Shown here in pieces: positions 25,640 through 32,920 of a stretch of 64,000 bases of DNA. The notes beneath the pieces are model-generated. The model was not told the origin of the DNA and did not search any database. It saw nothing but the letters and a program-made list of their open reading frames with translations. Where the stretch lies: the NCBI RefSeq assembly GCF_026343335.1, contig NZ_JAPELX010000001.1:7750001-7814000 (forward strand), read 5' to 3'. The first letter of the stretch is position 1, and the number at the start of each line of letters is the position of its first letter. The DNA is from Streptomyces sp. NBC_00078. Lineage in GTDB: Bacteria > Actinomycetota > Actinomycetes > Streptomycetales > Streptomycetaceae. The translations under genes were made by a program, and so were the position numbers.

Positions 25640-27745
25640 TCAGTGACGAGCCGGCGGCCGGTCCCAGTGCCGGTGCGCCGCGATCGCCGCGACGAACGCG
25701 CGTACGAACTCCGCGCTCGCGGCGCCCGGCGACGTGTCCGTCACCACGCCGTGATCGTCCACCGTCTGCTGGAACCCGGTCGACAGCCTCAGGCCCTGCG
25801 GGTCGAGGGCGGACAGGACGCCGACGCCCGATCCGAGCGCGCCCACCGGCTTCCCGTGCCGGTACGCGTCCCGCACGAACCGCATCGCGTCCGGGTCCCC
25901 GGCCGTGGGCGGGGTCCCCGCCGGCCCGCCGGGCAGCAGCACCGCGTCATACAGCACGGAGGCGACCGTCGGCAGCGCCCGGTCGACCGAGTACAGCTCG
26001 CCGTCGGCACCCCTCACCGTGCCGTCCGCCGGCGCCAGCGCCTCGACGACCGCACCCTCGGCCGCCAGCGCCTCCCGCACGGAGGCCACCTGCTGGGCGT
26101 CGACACCGTCGGTGACGAGCACCGCGATCTGCCGGGTGCGGATCGAGCCGTCGCCGCGCAGTGACTCAAGACTGAGCGCGGGCGAGGCGAGCTTGTACGT
26201 CCCCGGCGCGATCCCGTCCGGTTCCGGAACCCCGATGCCGCGCGCCACCTCGGCCGCCAACTCGCCGTCGACCTTGGCCAGTTGCTCGACCGTCCGGGCC
26301 CGCACCGTCATCGCGCCGACCTTGCCCAGCTCGAACCGGAAGGCCGCCACGATGTGCTGCTTCTCCCAGTCCGCCATGCTGTTCCAGAACAGCGCGACCT
26401 GGCTGTGGTGGTCCTTGAAGCTGTCGCTGCGCCGCCGGATCTTGGCACCGTCGACTCGCTCCGCGTAGTGGGTGTACGCGCTGCCGTCGACCCCGGCGTG
26501 GGCGGGACAGCCGCCGCCCAGGGAGTTCGGGAAGTAGTTCGTGCCCCGGTGGATCGCGCTCTGGTGGTAGCCGTCGCGCTGGTTGGTGCGGACGGGCGCC
26601 ACCGGCCGGTTGACCGGGATCTGCGCGAAGTTGGGGCCACCCAGCCGGATCAGCTGGGTGTCCAGGTAGGAGAAGTTGCGGGCCTGCAGCAGCGGGTCGT
26701 TGGTGAAGTCGATGCCCGGGACGACATTGGCGGTGTGGAAGGCGACCTGCTCGGTCTCCGCGAAGAAGTTCTCCGGGTTGCGGTTCAGGACCATCCGGCC
26801 GATCGGCCGCACCGGCACCTGCTCCTCCGGAATGATCTTCGTGGCGTCCAGCAGATCGAAGTCGAAGGCGAACTCGTCCTCCTCCGGCACGAGTTGGACG
26901 CCCAGCTCCCACTCCGGGTACTCGCCCGCCTCGATCGCGTCCCACAGGTCGCCCCGGTTGAAGTCCGGGTTGCGGCCCTGGCACTCCTGCGCCTCGTCCC
27001 ATACCAGCGAGTGCACGCCCAGCTTCGGCTTCCAGTGGAACTTCACGAACGTGCCGCGCCCCTCGGCGTTCACGAACCGGAAGGTGTGCACGCCGAAGCC
27101 CTGCATCATGCGGTAGCTGCGCGGGATGGCCCGGTCCGACATCAGCCACATGATCGCGTGCAGTGTCTCCGGCTGCAGCGACACGAAGTCCCACAGGGAG
27201 TCGTGCGCGGATGCGCCGGTGGGGATGTCGTTGTGCGGCTCCGGCTTCACCGCGTGCACGAAGTCGGGGAACTTGATGCCGTCCTGGATGAAGAAGACCG
27301 GGAAGTTGTTCCCGACCAGGTCGTAATTGCCCTCCGACGTATAGAACTTGGTCGCGAAGCCGCGCACGTCCCGTACGGTGTCCGCCGAGCCGCGCGGCCC
27401 CTGAACGGTCGAGAACCGCACGAAGACCGGCGTCTGCACCGACGGATCCTGGAGGAAGGCCGCACGGGTGAACTCCGCGCAGGACTCGTACGGTTCGAAG
27501 TAGCCGTACGCGCCCGCGCCCCGTGCGTGCACCACCCGCTCCGGGATCCGTTCGTGGTCGAAGTGGGTCAGCTTCTCCCTGAAGTGGAAGTCCTCCATCA
27601 GGGTCGGACCGCGTGCGCCGGCGGCCAGCGAGTCGTCGGTGTGGTCGACCTCCACGCCCTGGTCGGTGGTGAGCGGTCCGCCCGCCGGGTCGTCGGCGTG
27701 GAAGGACTCGCGCTGTTCCTGCTTGCGGTCGGCGGGGGAGGTCAT
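25640..27745 (-). CDS. katE: Large-subunit monofunctional catalase with DJ-1/PfpI-like C-terminal domain (KatE/HPII type)
   Basis: 701 residues; ATG 27745 has GGAGG 7 bases upstream. Clade-2 catalase: heme-pocket His in RVVHARGAGAYGYFEPYE, VRFSTVQGPRGSADTVRDVRGFATKFYT, NNFPVFFIQDGIKFPDFVHA (distal Asn), and the proximal Tyr segment NFSYLDTQLIRLGGPNF. Residues from about 545 form a type 1 glutamine-amidotransferase-like domain (RQIAVLVTDGVDAQQV ... LLPGGPAGTPP) with no Cys nucleophile elbow, as in HPII. It converts H2O2 to water and oxygen in the cytoplasm. The start overlaps the stop of the PfpI-like gene (ATGA, 27742-27745). Confidence 0.93.
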   Translation of the reverse strand: MTSPADRKQEQRESFHADDPAGGPLTTDQGVEVDHTDDSLAAGARGPTLMEDFHFREKLTHFDHERIPERVVHARGAGAYGYFEPYESCAEFTRAAFLQDPSVQTPVFVRFSTVQGPRGSADTVRDVRGFATKFYTSEGNYDLVGNNFPVFFIQDGIKFPDFVHAVKPEPHNDIPTGASAHDSLWDFVSLQPETLHAIMWLMSDRAIPRSYRMMQGFGVHTFRFVNAEGRGTFVKFHWKPKLGVHSLVWDEAQECQGRNPDFNRGDLWDAIEAGEYPEWELGVQLVPEEDEFAFDFDLLDATKIIPEEQVPVRPIGRMVLNRNPENFFAETEQVAFHTANVVPGIDFTNDPLLQARNFSYLDTQLIRLGGPNFAQIPVNRPVAPVRTNQRDGYHQSAIHRGTNYFPNSLGGGCPAHAGVDGSAYTHYAERVDGAKIRRRSDSFKDHHSQVALFWNSMADWEKQHIVAAFRFELGKVGAMTVRARTVEQLAKVDGELAAEVARGIGVPEPDGIAPGTYKLASPALSLESLRGDGSIRTRQIAVLVTDGVDAQQVASVREALAAEGAVVEALAPADGTVRGADGELYSVDRALPTVASVLYDAVLLPGGPAGTPPTAGDPDAMRFVRDAYRHGKPVGALGSGVGVLSALDPQGLRLSTGFQQTVDDHGVVTDTSPGAASAEFVRAFVAAIAAHRHWDRPPARH

Positions 27746-28287
27746 CGGCCGGCCTCCGCGGAGAACACGTGCAGGAACGCGTCGCAGAACGCCTTCAGGT
27801 CGTCCGGCTTGCGGCTGGTGACCAGCTTGGCGGCGCCGTGGTCGCAGATCCTGACCTGCTCGTCGACCCAGGTGCCGCCCGCGTTGCGGATGTCGGTCCG
27901 CAGGCTCGGCCAGGAGGTGAGCACCCGGCCGCGCACGACATCGGCCTCGACCAGCGTCCACGGGGCGTGGCAGATCGCGGCGACCGGCAGGCCCTGGTCG
28001 AAGAAGTCCTTCACGAACGCCACGGCTTTCTCGTCCATGCGCAGGACGTCGGGGTTGGCCACGCCGCCCGGCAGGACCAGCCCGCCGAAGGAAGCGGCCG
28101 AGGTCTCCCCCACGACCTCGTCGACGGGGAAGGTGTCCGCCTTGTCGAGATGGTCGAAGGCCTGGATCTCACCGGACTCGGTCGACACCAGCACGGGCTC
28201 GTGGCCCGCGTCCTTCGCCGCCTGCCACGGATCGGTGAGCTCGATCTGTTCGACGCCTTCGGGTGCGGTCAGGAACGCGATACGCAT
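27742..28287 (-). CDS. DJ-1/PfpI family protein (YhbO/Hsp31-like)
   Basis: 181 residues. Reads RIAFLTAPEGVEQIELTDPWQAAKDAGHEPVLVS, GLVLPGGVANPD, and the nucleophile-elbow AAICHAPWTLVEADVVRGRVLTSWPSLRTDI with Cys-His adjacent. This is the YhbO/PfpI subgroup linked to stress protection and repair of glycated molecules. AAAGGA precedes the start by 9 bases, inside the end of the upstream small gene. The overlap with katE suggests a peroxide/stress operon, and the catalase itself carries a domain of the same fold. Confidence 0.88.
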   Translation of the reverse strand: MRIAFLTAPEGVEQIELTDPWQAAKDAGHEPVLVSTESGEIQAFDHLDKADTFPVDEVVGETSAASFGGLVLPGGVANPDVLRMDEKAVAFVKDFFDQGLPVAAICHAPWTLVEADVVRGRVLTSWPSLRTDIRNAGGTWVDEQVRICDHGAAKLVTSRKPDDLKAFCDAFLHVFSAEAGR

Positions 28288-28290
28288 GAT

Positions 28291-28641
28291 TCAACATCCT
28301 TTCGTGGCAAGCCAGTTGGATCCGTCACTGGTGGCGCGGTTCTCCTCGCGCCGCGCCGCACGTACACAGCGCACCGGTTCCTCGCCGTACGGCAGCGCGA
28401 CACAGGTGCCGATCGCGACGGCGATGCCCGCGAGCCGGTCGCGCGACAGCGACAGCGAAAGCGGCCGCCGCCGCCGCGGCACCGGGCGCCAGGCGTCCGG
28501 GTGGCCGCGGCCGCCGCGCAGCAGGGCCTTGACCTGGTCGGGGTGCAGACACATCAGCGCGGACAGCGCACCGAAGGGCAGGGACTCCAGGAAGCCGCGG
28601 ATGTGCTGCTCCAGCGGTGTGACCTCGCGGTCGCTTCGCAC
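28291..28641 (-). CDS. Hypothetical protein preceding pfpI-katE
   Basis: 116 residues from GTG 28641 (GGGAG about 8 bases before). The N-terminal half is helical with an amphipathic pattern (TPLEQHIRGFLESLPFGALSALMCLHPDQVKALLRGG). The C-terminal half is basic (VPRRRRPLSLSLSRDRL) with a mild hydrophobic run (AGIAVAIGTCVALPYG). No family recognised. The 3-base gap to the PfpI start and the shared Shine-Dalgarno support it being a genuine first member of the pfpI-katE operon. Confidence 0.55.
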   Translation of the reverse strand: MRSDREVTPLEQHIRGFLESLPFGALSALMCLHPDQVKALLRGGRGHPDAWRPVPRRRRPLSLSLSRDRLAGIAVAIGTCVALPYGEEPVRCVRAARREENRATSDGSNWLATKGC

Positions 28642-28689
28642 CGCCGTGCGCTCCCACAGGCAGCAGCCTTCCGGCTGCCCGCTGCCGGC

Positions 28690-29124
28690 TCATAGGGGGC
28701 CTCGGCCGTCCGGCACGGCCCGGCTGATCTCGGCGAGCGTCGAGTCCGGGTCCTGCACCTCGGCCAGATCGCCGAGGCTCACCATCCCGACCGGCAGCCC
28801 GTCCTCGACGACCGGCAGCCGGCGTACGGCGTGTGCGCGCATGAGCGCCACGGCGGCCGCGACGGGGTCGTCCGGGGCGAGCAGCACCGGATCCGGGGTG
28901 CACACGGACCGTGCGCTCACCGTCAGCGGATCGAGGCCTTCCGCGACTGCCCGTACCGTGATGTCGCGATCGGTGAGCACCCCGACGACCTCCTGCCCGT
29001 CGGCCACCAGGACATCGCCGATGTCCTGCACCCGCATCAGCTGCGCCGCCTCGACGAGTGACGCGTCCGGGCGGACGGCGACCACGCCCGGCGTCATGAT
29101 CTCCCTGACGAAATCAGCCTTCAC
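28690..29124 (-). CDS. CBS-domain pair protein
   Basis: 144 residues; GTG start with GGAGG about 11 bases upstream. Two CBS motifs: VREIMTPGVVAVRPDASLVEAAQLMRVQDIGDVLVADGQEVVGVLTDRDI and VCTPDPVLLAPDDPVAAAVALMRAHAVRRLPVVEDGLPVGMVSLGDL, each with the D(R)D or GD phosphate-binding end. Stand-alone CBS pairs (Bateman modules) bind AMP, ATP or SAM and act as energy sensors. Its strand and 48-base spacing place it as the probable first gene of the catalase run, behind a SigB-type promoter candidate. Confidence 0.88.
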   Translation of the reverse strand: MKADFVREIMTPGVVAVRPDASLVEAAQLMRVQDIGDVLVADGQEVVGVLTDRDITVRAVAEGLDPLTVSARSVCTPDPVLLAPDDPVAAAVALMRAHAVRRLPVVEDGLPVGMVSLGDLAEVQDPDSTLAEISRAVPDGRGPL

Positions 29125-29193
29125 TGTGGGTCTTTCCTCCGTTCCCCGGCCGGTGGGGGCGCCGTGGCCGGCGTCGGCGTGACGCCGCCCGCA

Positions 29194-29218
29194 GTACCCC
29201 TGAGCCGGAGGCCCATGC
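29194..29218 (-). promoter_or_regulatory. SigB-type promoter candidate upstream of CBS-katE run
   Basis: On the minus strand GCAT (29218-29215) and GGGTAC (29199-29194) are separated by 15 bases, an exact fit to GNNT-N14-16-GGGTAC/T. The -10 element lies 69 bases before the GTG of the CBS gene. In S. coelicolor SigB drives the monofunctional catalase catB, so the placement makes sense. Confidence 0.55.
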
Positions 29219-29420
29219 GTTCGGGAGGCGGGCGCCTCCGCGGCATCTCTCCGGTGTCGGGGCCCCGGCGGGCCGGCCTGCGGGCCCAGGCGTGGCCGGT
29301 CCTGTCAGCCGTGGGCACGTCGTCCCGCGCGCCCCTCGTCCCGCCGGGCGGGGGTTGGGATGAGTCCGGGCCCGCGCCCGAGTGCGGAGGGCGGGAGGCG
29401 CGTCGGGATTCGGCGGCCCG

Positions 29421-29472
29421 GACCCACGGCCCGGACCCACGGCCCGGACCCACGGCCCGGACCCACGGCCCG
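29421..29472. repeat. Four tandem 13-bp repeats
   Basis: Four exact head-to-tail copies of GACCCACGGCCCG (29421, 29434, 29447, 29460), then a partial GACC. It lies in the non-coding 410-base interval between the CBS gene and the DUF2795 gene. Copy number probably varies between strains by slippage. Apart from the promoter, this repeat and the hairpin, nothing else was seen in that interval. Confidence 0.9.
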
Positions 29473-29488
29473 GACCGGCGGGCCGTGG
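29463..29488 (-). terminator. Hairpin downstream of DUF2795 gene
   Basis: CCACGGCCCG (29463-29472) and CGGGCCGTGG (29479-29488) are a perfect 10-base inverted repeat with a 6-base loop. The left arm is part of the last tandem repeat. It lies 48 bases past the stop of the minus-strand DUF2795 gene, as expected for a GC-rich terminator. No U-tract is present. Confidence 0.55.
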
Positions 29489-29535
29489 ATACGGCTGCCG
29501 TCAGTCCTTCGTGGCCCGTGCCGAGCGAACCGTGC

Positions 29536-29928
29536 CTACGCCCGCCGCTTCTGCCCGGCCTCGACGAGGGCCTCCGCCAGTTGCTGCACGGTGGTGAAGC
29601 GTGTCGCGCGCGGCAGGTGCTCCACCGGCTCGATGAGGGCGTCGGGGGCGTAGGCCCGGCGCAGTGCGCGGGCCAGTTCGTGCGGGTTCGCGGGGAACGC
29701 GTGACGGCTCAGGTACCGGGTCAGCTCCGTACGGACCGCCGCCAGGGAGGCCCGGGAGCGTCCGGGTGCGATGGGGCCGCCCGCGATTTCGGGGTCGTCG
29801 TCGGCGGTGGGTTCCGGGTCGTGCCACTCCTCGGTCCGTGTGGGATGCCCGGACCGGAGCAGACCCTGCAGTTCGTGCTTCATCTCTTCGTCGCGGTGGG
29901 CGCTCATCCGGTCACTGCCTCGCTGCAT
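29536..29928 (-). CDS. DUF2795 domain protein
   Basis: 130 residues from ATG 29928, with GGAGG 5 bases upstream; the longer frame to 29997 would run over a promoter candidate. The N-terminal half is polar (MSAHRDEEMKHELQGLLRSGHPTRTEEWHDPEPTADDDPEIAGGP). The C-terminal half is the DUF2795 helix bundle: RTELTRYLSRHAFPANPHELARALRRAYAPDALIEPVEHLPRATRFTTVQQLAEAL. The family is small and soluble, found mostly in actinobacteria, with unknown function. A well-placed SigB-type promoter points to stress expression. Confidence 0.82.
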   Translation of the reverse strand: MQRGSDRMSAHRDEEMKHELQGLLRSGHPTRTEEWHDPEPTADDDPEIAGGPIAPGRSRASLAAVRTELTRYLSRHAFPANPHELARALRRAYAPDALIEPVEHLPRATRFTTVQQLAEALVEAGQKRRA

Positions 29929-29962
29929 GACTCCCTCCAGATCTTCGGGGGTGGGCCACCGC

Positions 29963-29987
29963 GTACCCGAAGACCGGAGCCCGACAC
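29963..29987 (-). promoter_or_regulatory. SigB-type promoter candidate upstream of DUF2795 gene
   Basis: Minus strand GTGT (29987-29984), 15-base spacer, GGGTAC (29968-29963): an exact SigB-consensus match. The -10 is 34 bases before the ATG at 29928, giving a short leader that holds the GGAGG. Confidence 0.58.
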
Positions 29988-30056
29988 GGGTTTGCACAGG
30001 GAAACGGGGGAGACCCGACGAGAGCCCCCCACCCCATTCCCTGGGAGGGAACGGCC

Positions 30057-30458
30057 ATGATGTTCCTCGCTGTGCTCATCCCGCTCCTCATGCTCGGCGT
30101 GGTGCTGGCGCTCGGCCGCTATGAGGAGCTGCTGCTGCTGCCCAGGGAGAAGACCGGCAAAAGCGAGGACGCCCTGGCCGGCCCGCAGGGAACCCAGTGC
30201 CCCGACAAGCAACGTTCGCTCCGTCGCGATGCCCGGCACGCTCCCCCACTGCCTCAAGGGCGTGGGAGGTGCCCCCACTCGCCGCACCTGGCACGGACCC
30301 AAGTACGTCCAGTACAAGGGCCCGCACGCGGCACTCCCCCAGCCTCCGGCCGGGGGGACCCCCAGAGCACGCACCGGACGCCGCTCCTATACGGGCGAAC
30401 GTTGCCCGCCGGGGCACTGGAACACACCCGACAGAAAGACCCAACGGAGTCCTGCTAG
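30057..30458 (+). CDS. Small membrane protein; 3' part runs into extragenic repeats
   Basis: The start (ATG-ATG after GGGAGGGAACGGCC) and first 28 codons look genuine: MFLAVLIPLLMLGVVLALGRYEELLLLP, one transmembrane helix with an acidic/Leu exit. After about codon 40 the frame stays open but enters typical Streptomyces extragenic palindromes (CTCCCCCACTG..., GGGGGGACCCCCAG), and the translation becomes Arg/Pro/His-rich junk. The real protein may once have been 40-60 residues, with its 3' end replaced by the repeats. No homologue recognised. Confidence 0.4.
   Translation: MMFLAVLIPLLMLGVVLALGRYEELLLLPREKTGKSEDALAGPQGTQCPDKQRSLRRDARHAPPLPQGRGRCPHSPHLARTQVRPVQGPARGTPPASGRGDPQSTHRTPLLYGRTLPAGALEHTRQKDPTESC
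30236..30362. repeat. Two Streptomyces-type extragenic palindromic elements
   Basis: The first (about 30236-30282) pairs GGCAC-GCTCCCCCAC with GTGGGAGGTGCC around TGCCTCAAGGGC. The second (about 30332-30362) pairs CTCCCCCAG with GGGGGGACCCCCAG around CCTCCGGCC. Such CTCCCCCA/GGGGGACCCCCA hairpins are scattered between Streptomyces genes and can end or stabilise transcripts. Confidence 0.6.
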
Positions 30459-30712
30459 TGCCCCGCTCCGGGGCAGGTCACCTCTTCAGGATCGAGGCGA
30501 CCGTGGCGATCCATCCGCTCCCGGGTGGCGTGCGGCGGACAGGTGGCGTGCGGCAAAACCGGCGGGACCCGGCCGCAGGCGGCGAGCAGGCCGTTGACGC
30601 CGTCTCCGGGACAGCCGAAGACGTTCACGTTCCCCACGACCCACTCCCGCAGCCGCTGCAGGACGCGGTCGGTGGCCTCGGTGGTCGTGCGAGACCCCCC
30701 GGGCCGTGACAT
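30455..30712 (-). pseudogene. 5' fragment of a TPP-dependent acetolactate synthase/pyruvate oxidase-like gene
   Basis: The minus-strand reading from ATG 30712 gives a short Ser/Thr leader, then ATDRVLQRLREWVVGNVNVFGCPGDGVNGLLAACGRVP. This is the N-terminus of thiamine-diphosphate enzymes annotated 'TPP-requiring protein' in Streptomyces (usual form VLxRLREWGVxxVFGYPGDGINGLLAAWGR). The catalytic Glu region and the remaining 500-plus residues are absent. After about 45 codons the frame continues as unrelated sequence to a stop at 30455. The conserved Tyr is Cys here, consistent with decay. Confidence 0.7.
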
Positions 30713-30942
30713 GGACGGGCGCTGTCGGCTGCCGGCCGGGCCGGCCCACTGGGCTGCCGGAAAACATGTGCCCGTGTTTGTGGCCGGGAGGCGGGGGCAG
30801 GCGCAGTCCGAGTGCTTCGGACAGGAGGCACGTCCGTGGGAGTGGCCCTGAGCCGCCCAGGCCGAACCTGTCCCGAAGGCGCGGCCGCGCTCCCACGGTG
30901 ACCGTCCAACCCAGAGCAGTATCAAGGGAGTTGCGACGCATC

Positions 30943-31737
30943 ATGCCCACCAAAGTGAGCGCGAAGCACCACCCGCACGACGACGCCCCCGACACCGCCG
31001 AGGCCTTCCGCAAACTCGCCACGCTCCCCGCCGGTCAGCAGCGCGACACCCTGCGCGAGCAGGTCGTCGCGGCCTGGCTGCCGATGGCCGACCGGCTCGC
31101 GGGACGGTTCCGCAATCGCGGCGAGAGCCTCGACGACCTGCGGCAGGTCGCGGCCCTCGGCCTGGTCAAGGCCGTCGACCGGTACGACCCCGCACTCGGC
31201 AACGCCTTCGAAAGTTACGCCGTGCCCACCATCACCGGCGAGATCAAGCGGCACTTCCGCGACCACATGTGGACCCTGCACGTACCGCGCCGGGTCCAGG
31301 ACCTGCGCAACCGCGTCCGGTTCGCCACGCAGGACCTCTCCCAGACCATTTCGGGCCGCCGGCCCACCATCGCGGAGATCGCCGAGCACGCGAACATGAC
31401 CGAGGAGGACGTCCGGGCCGGCCTGGAGGCGCTGGAGAGCTTCACCGCGCTCTCGCTCGACGCCGAACTGCCCGGCAGCGCGGACGGCTACTCCATGAGC
31501 GACGCCCTCGGCTCCCCTGACTCCGCGCTGGACACCGTGGTGGACCGCGAGTCGGTCAAGCCCCGGCTGGCCGCGCTGCCCGAACGCGAGCGGACCATCC
31601 TGTACATGCGCTTCTTCGGCGACATGACGCAGAGCCGCATCGCCGACGAGCTCGGGATCTCCCAGATGCACGTGTCGCGGCTGATCAGCCGGTGCTGCGC
31701 CCGGATGCGCGACCAGATCATGCGCGAATGCGCATAG
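30943..31737 (+). CDS. SigB/SigF/SigG-type RNA polymerase sigma factor (possible SigK)
   Basis: 264 residues. Region 2: LPMADRLAGRFRNRGESLDDLRQVAALGLVKAVDRYDP, then FESYAVPTITGEIKRHFRDHMWTLHVPRRVQDL (the hallmark of the stress/sporulation sigma group). Region 3: SGRRPTIAEIAEHANMTEEDVRAGLEAL. Region 4: LPERERTILYMRFFGDMTQSRIADELGISQMHVSRLISRCCARMR. ATG 30943 fits the family N-terminus, though GGGAG is about 12 bases upstream. No anti-sigma gene is adjacent. Its position would match sigK (SCO6520) of S. coelicolor, from memory. It could read the SigB-type promoters in this window. Confidence 0.92.
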   Translation: MPTKVSAKHHPHDDAPDTAEAFRKLATLPAGQQRDTLREQVVAAWLPMADRLAGRFRNRGESLDDLRQVAALGLVKAVDRYDPALGNAFESYAVPTITGEIKRHFRDHMWTLHVPRRVQDLRNRVRFATQDLSQTISGRRPTIAEIAEHANMTEEDVRAGLEALESFTALSLDAELPGSADGYSMSDALGSPDSALDTVVDRESVKPRLAALPERERTILYMRFFGDMTQSRIADELGISQMHVSRLISRCCARMRDQIMRECA

Positions 31738-32833
31738 CCAGCGCCAGATGGCGGGACACCATGTCCATCGCCTGCGCCTCCGCCATCGAGAACGCCGGGC
31801 GGGGCCCGCAACGGAACAGGGTGAGCACCCCGCCCACGGAGCCTTCGGCCTTCAGCGGCGCGCACAGCAGTGAGGTGACGTTCGCCTGTACGAGAACGGG
31901 GGCGCCCGTGGCGGTCCGGCCGAAGGCGTCCGGGTCCGGCGGACGTATCTGCAGCGCCGGTGACCCGGTCCGGGCCGTCTCGACGACAAGCGGGCAGGTG
32001 GCCGGATCCTGCGCCTCGAGCGCCGCCGCGTCCTCGTCCGGCGGGGCCAGCACAGCCGTACGCGACAGGCCGCCCTGGCCGGTGTCGGCGATCACCCAGT
32101 CGGCGAATCCCTCGCGCAGCACCCGTGCCGCCGCCTCCAGGGCAGCCTCCCGGTCCGCCGTCAGCAGGGCCGTGGTCATCGCGTCCAGCAGGTCCAGCAC
32201 GGACACGTGCCGGGTGGCCTCGGCGAGGTCGGGGATCCGTCCCGTCGGCGGATCCGGCGGCGTGGCCGGGGCGCTGAGCGCGCCGGGCTGGAGCACGACC
32301 AGAACCGTCGTGCGCGGCTCGCCGCTCGGGCGCACGGCTGCCAGCGTGGCGTGCACCGGGACGGCGGGCTGCTGCTGGAGGCGGACGGTGAGACTGCGAT
32401 CGCCCTCGCCGCGGGCCACCGCCGCGGCCTGGGAGCGGAACGCGACCCGGTCGGCGTGGGCGAGGAACCCGGTCAGCGGCCGGCCTGTCGCATGGCCGGC
32501 GCGTACGCCGGTGAAGGCACTCGCGGCGCCGTTCACCCGCCGTACCACCGTCTCCTTGTCGATCAACGCCACCGGGAGCGGGAGGCGCTGGAACACGGTG
32601 CGCAGCAGGTGCCGCTCCTGGCGCTCCTGAAAGGCTCCAGTGCGCGCTGCGCCCGCCGCCGACAGCTGTTCGTACCAGGGCTCCAACTGGCCTGCCACAT
32701 GGTCGAGTTCGAAGATCGCCGCATCCAGCACCGTGGGCAGATCCTGGCCGGACACGGATCTCGCTGCCTTCAACTCCGCTACGCGGCGCACGAAATCTTC
32801 AAGTTCTTCACCGAATTCGTCCGTCTGCGTCAT
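31718..32833 (-). CDS. PAS-GAF sensor protein lacking an output domain
   Basis: 371 residues. N-terminal helical part (about 1-75), then a PAS domain (about 78-180: LLRTVFQRLPLPVALIDKETVVRRVNGAASAFTGVRAGHATGRPLTGFL). A Pro-rich linker leads to a GAF domain (about 215-370: ATRHVSVLDLLDAMTTALLTADREAALEAAARVLREGFADW ... SLLCAPLKAEGSVGGVLTLFR). Streptomyces relatives usually continue into a PP2C (SpoIIE) phosphatase; here the protein simply ends after GAF. Cytoplasmic. It is convergent with the sigma-factor gene and overlaps its end by 20 bases. Confidence 0.8.
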   Translation of the reverse strand: MTQTDEFGEELEDFVRRVAELKAARSVSGQDLPTVLDAAIFELDHVAGQLEPWYEQLSAAGAARTGAFQERQERHLLRTVFQRLPLPVALIDKETVVRRVNGAASAFTGVRAGHATGRPLTGFLAHADRVAFRSQAAAVARGEGDRSLTVRLQQQPAVPVHATLAAVRPSGEPRTTVLVVLQPGALSAPATPPDPPTGRIPDLAEATRHVSVLDLLDAMTTALLTADREAALEAAARVLREGFADWVIADTGQGGLSRTAVLAPPDEDAAALEAQDPATCPLVVETARTGSPALQIRPPDPDAFGRTATGAPVLVQANVTSLLCAPLKAEGSVGGVLTLFRCGPRPAFSMAEAQAMDMVSRHLALAMRIRA

Positions 32834-32920
32834 GCGTCGAACCTAGCGCGACTCCCGTCCCCTGCCGCTGTTTTCGGTCCCGGTGAGAGGGAAGGCGGGC
32901 GGGGAGGGGAGGAGTTCACC

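Noticed and set aside
26282..29182. A 966-codon open frame on the plus strand opposite the catalase genes
   Set aside because: It is antisense to katE, pfpI and the CBS gene, has no domain, and follows the GC-rich third-position shadow pattern. The minus-strand proteins are unmistakable.
29421..29472. Possible CRISPR array
   Set aside because: The 13-base repeats are directly adjacent with no spacers and no cas genes nearby.
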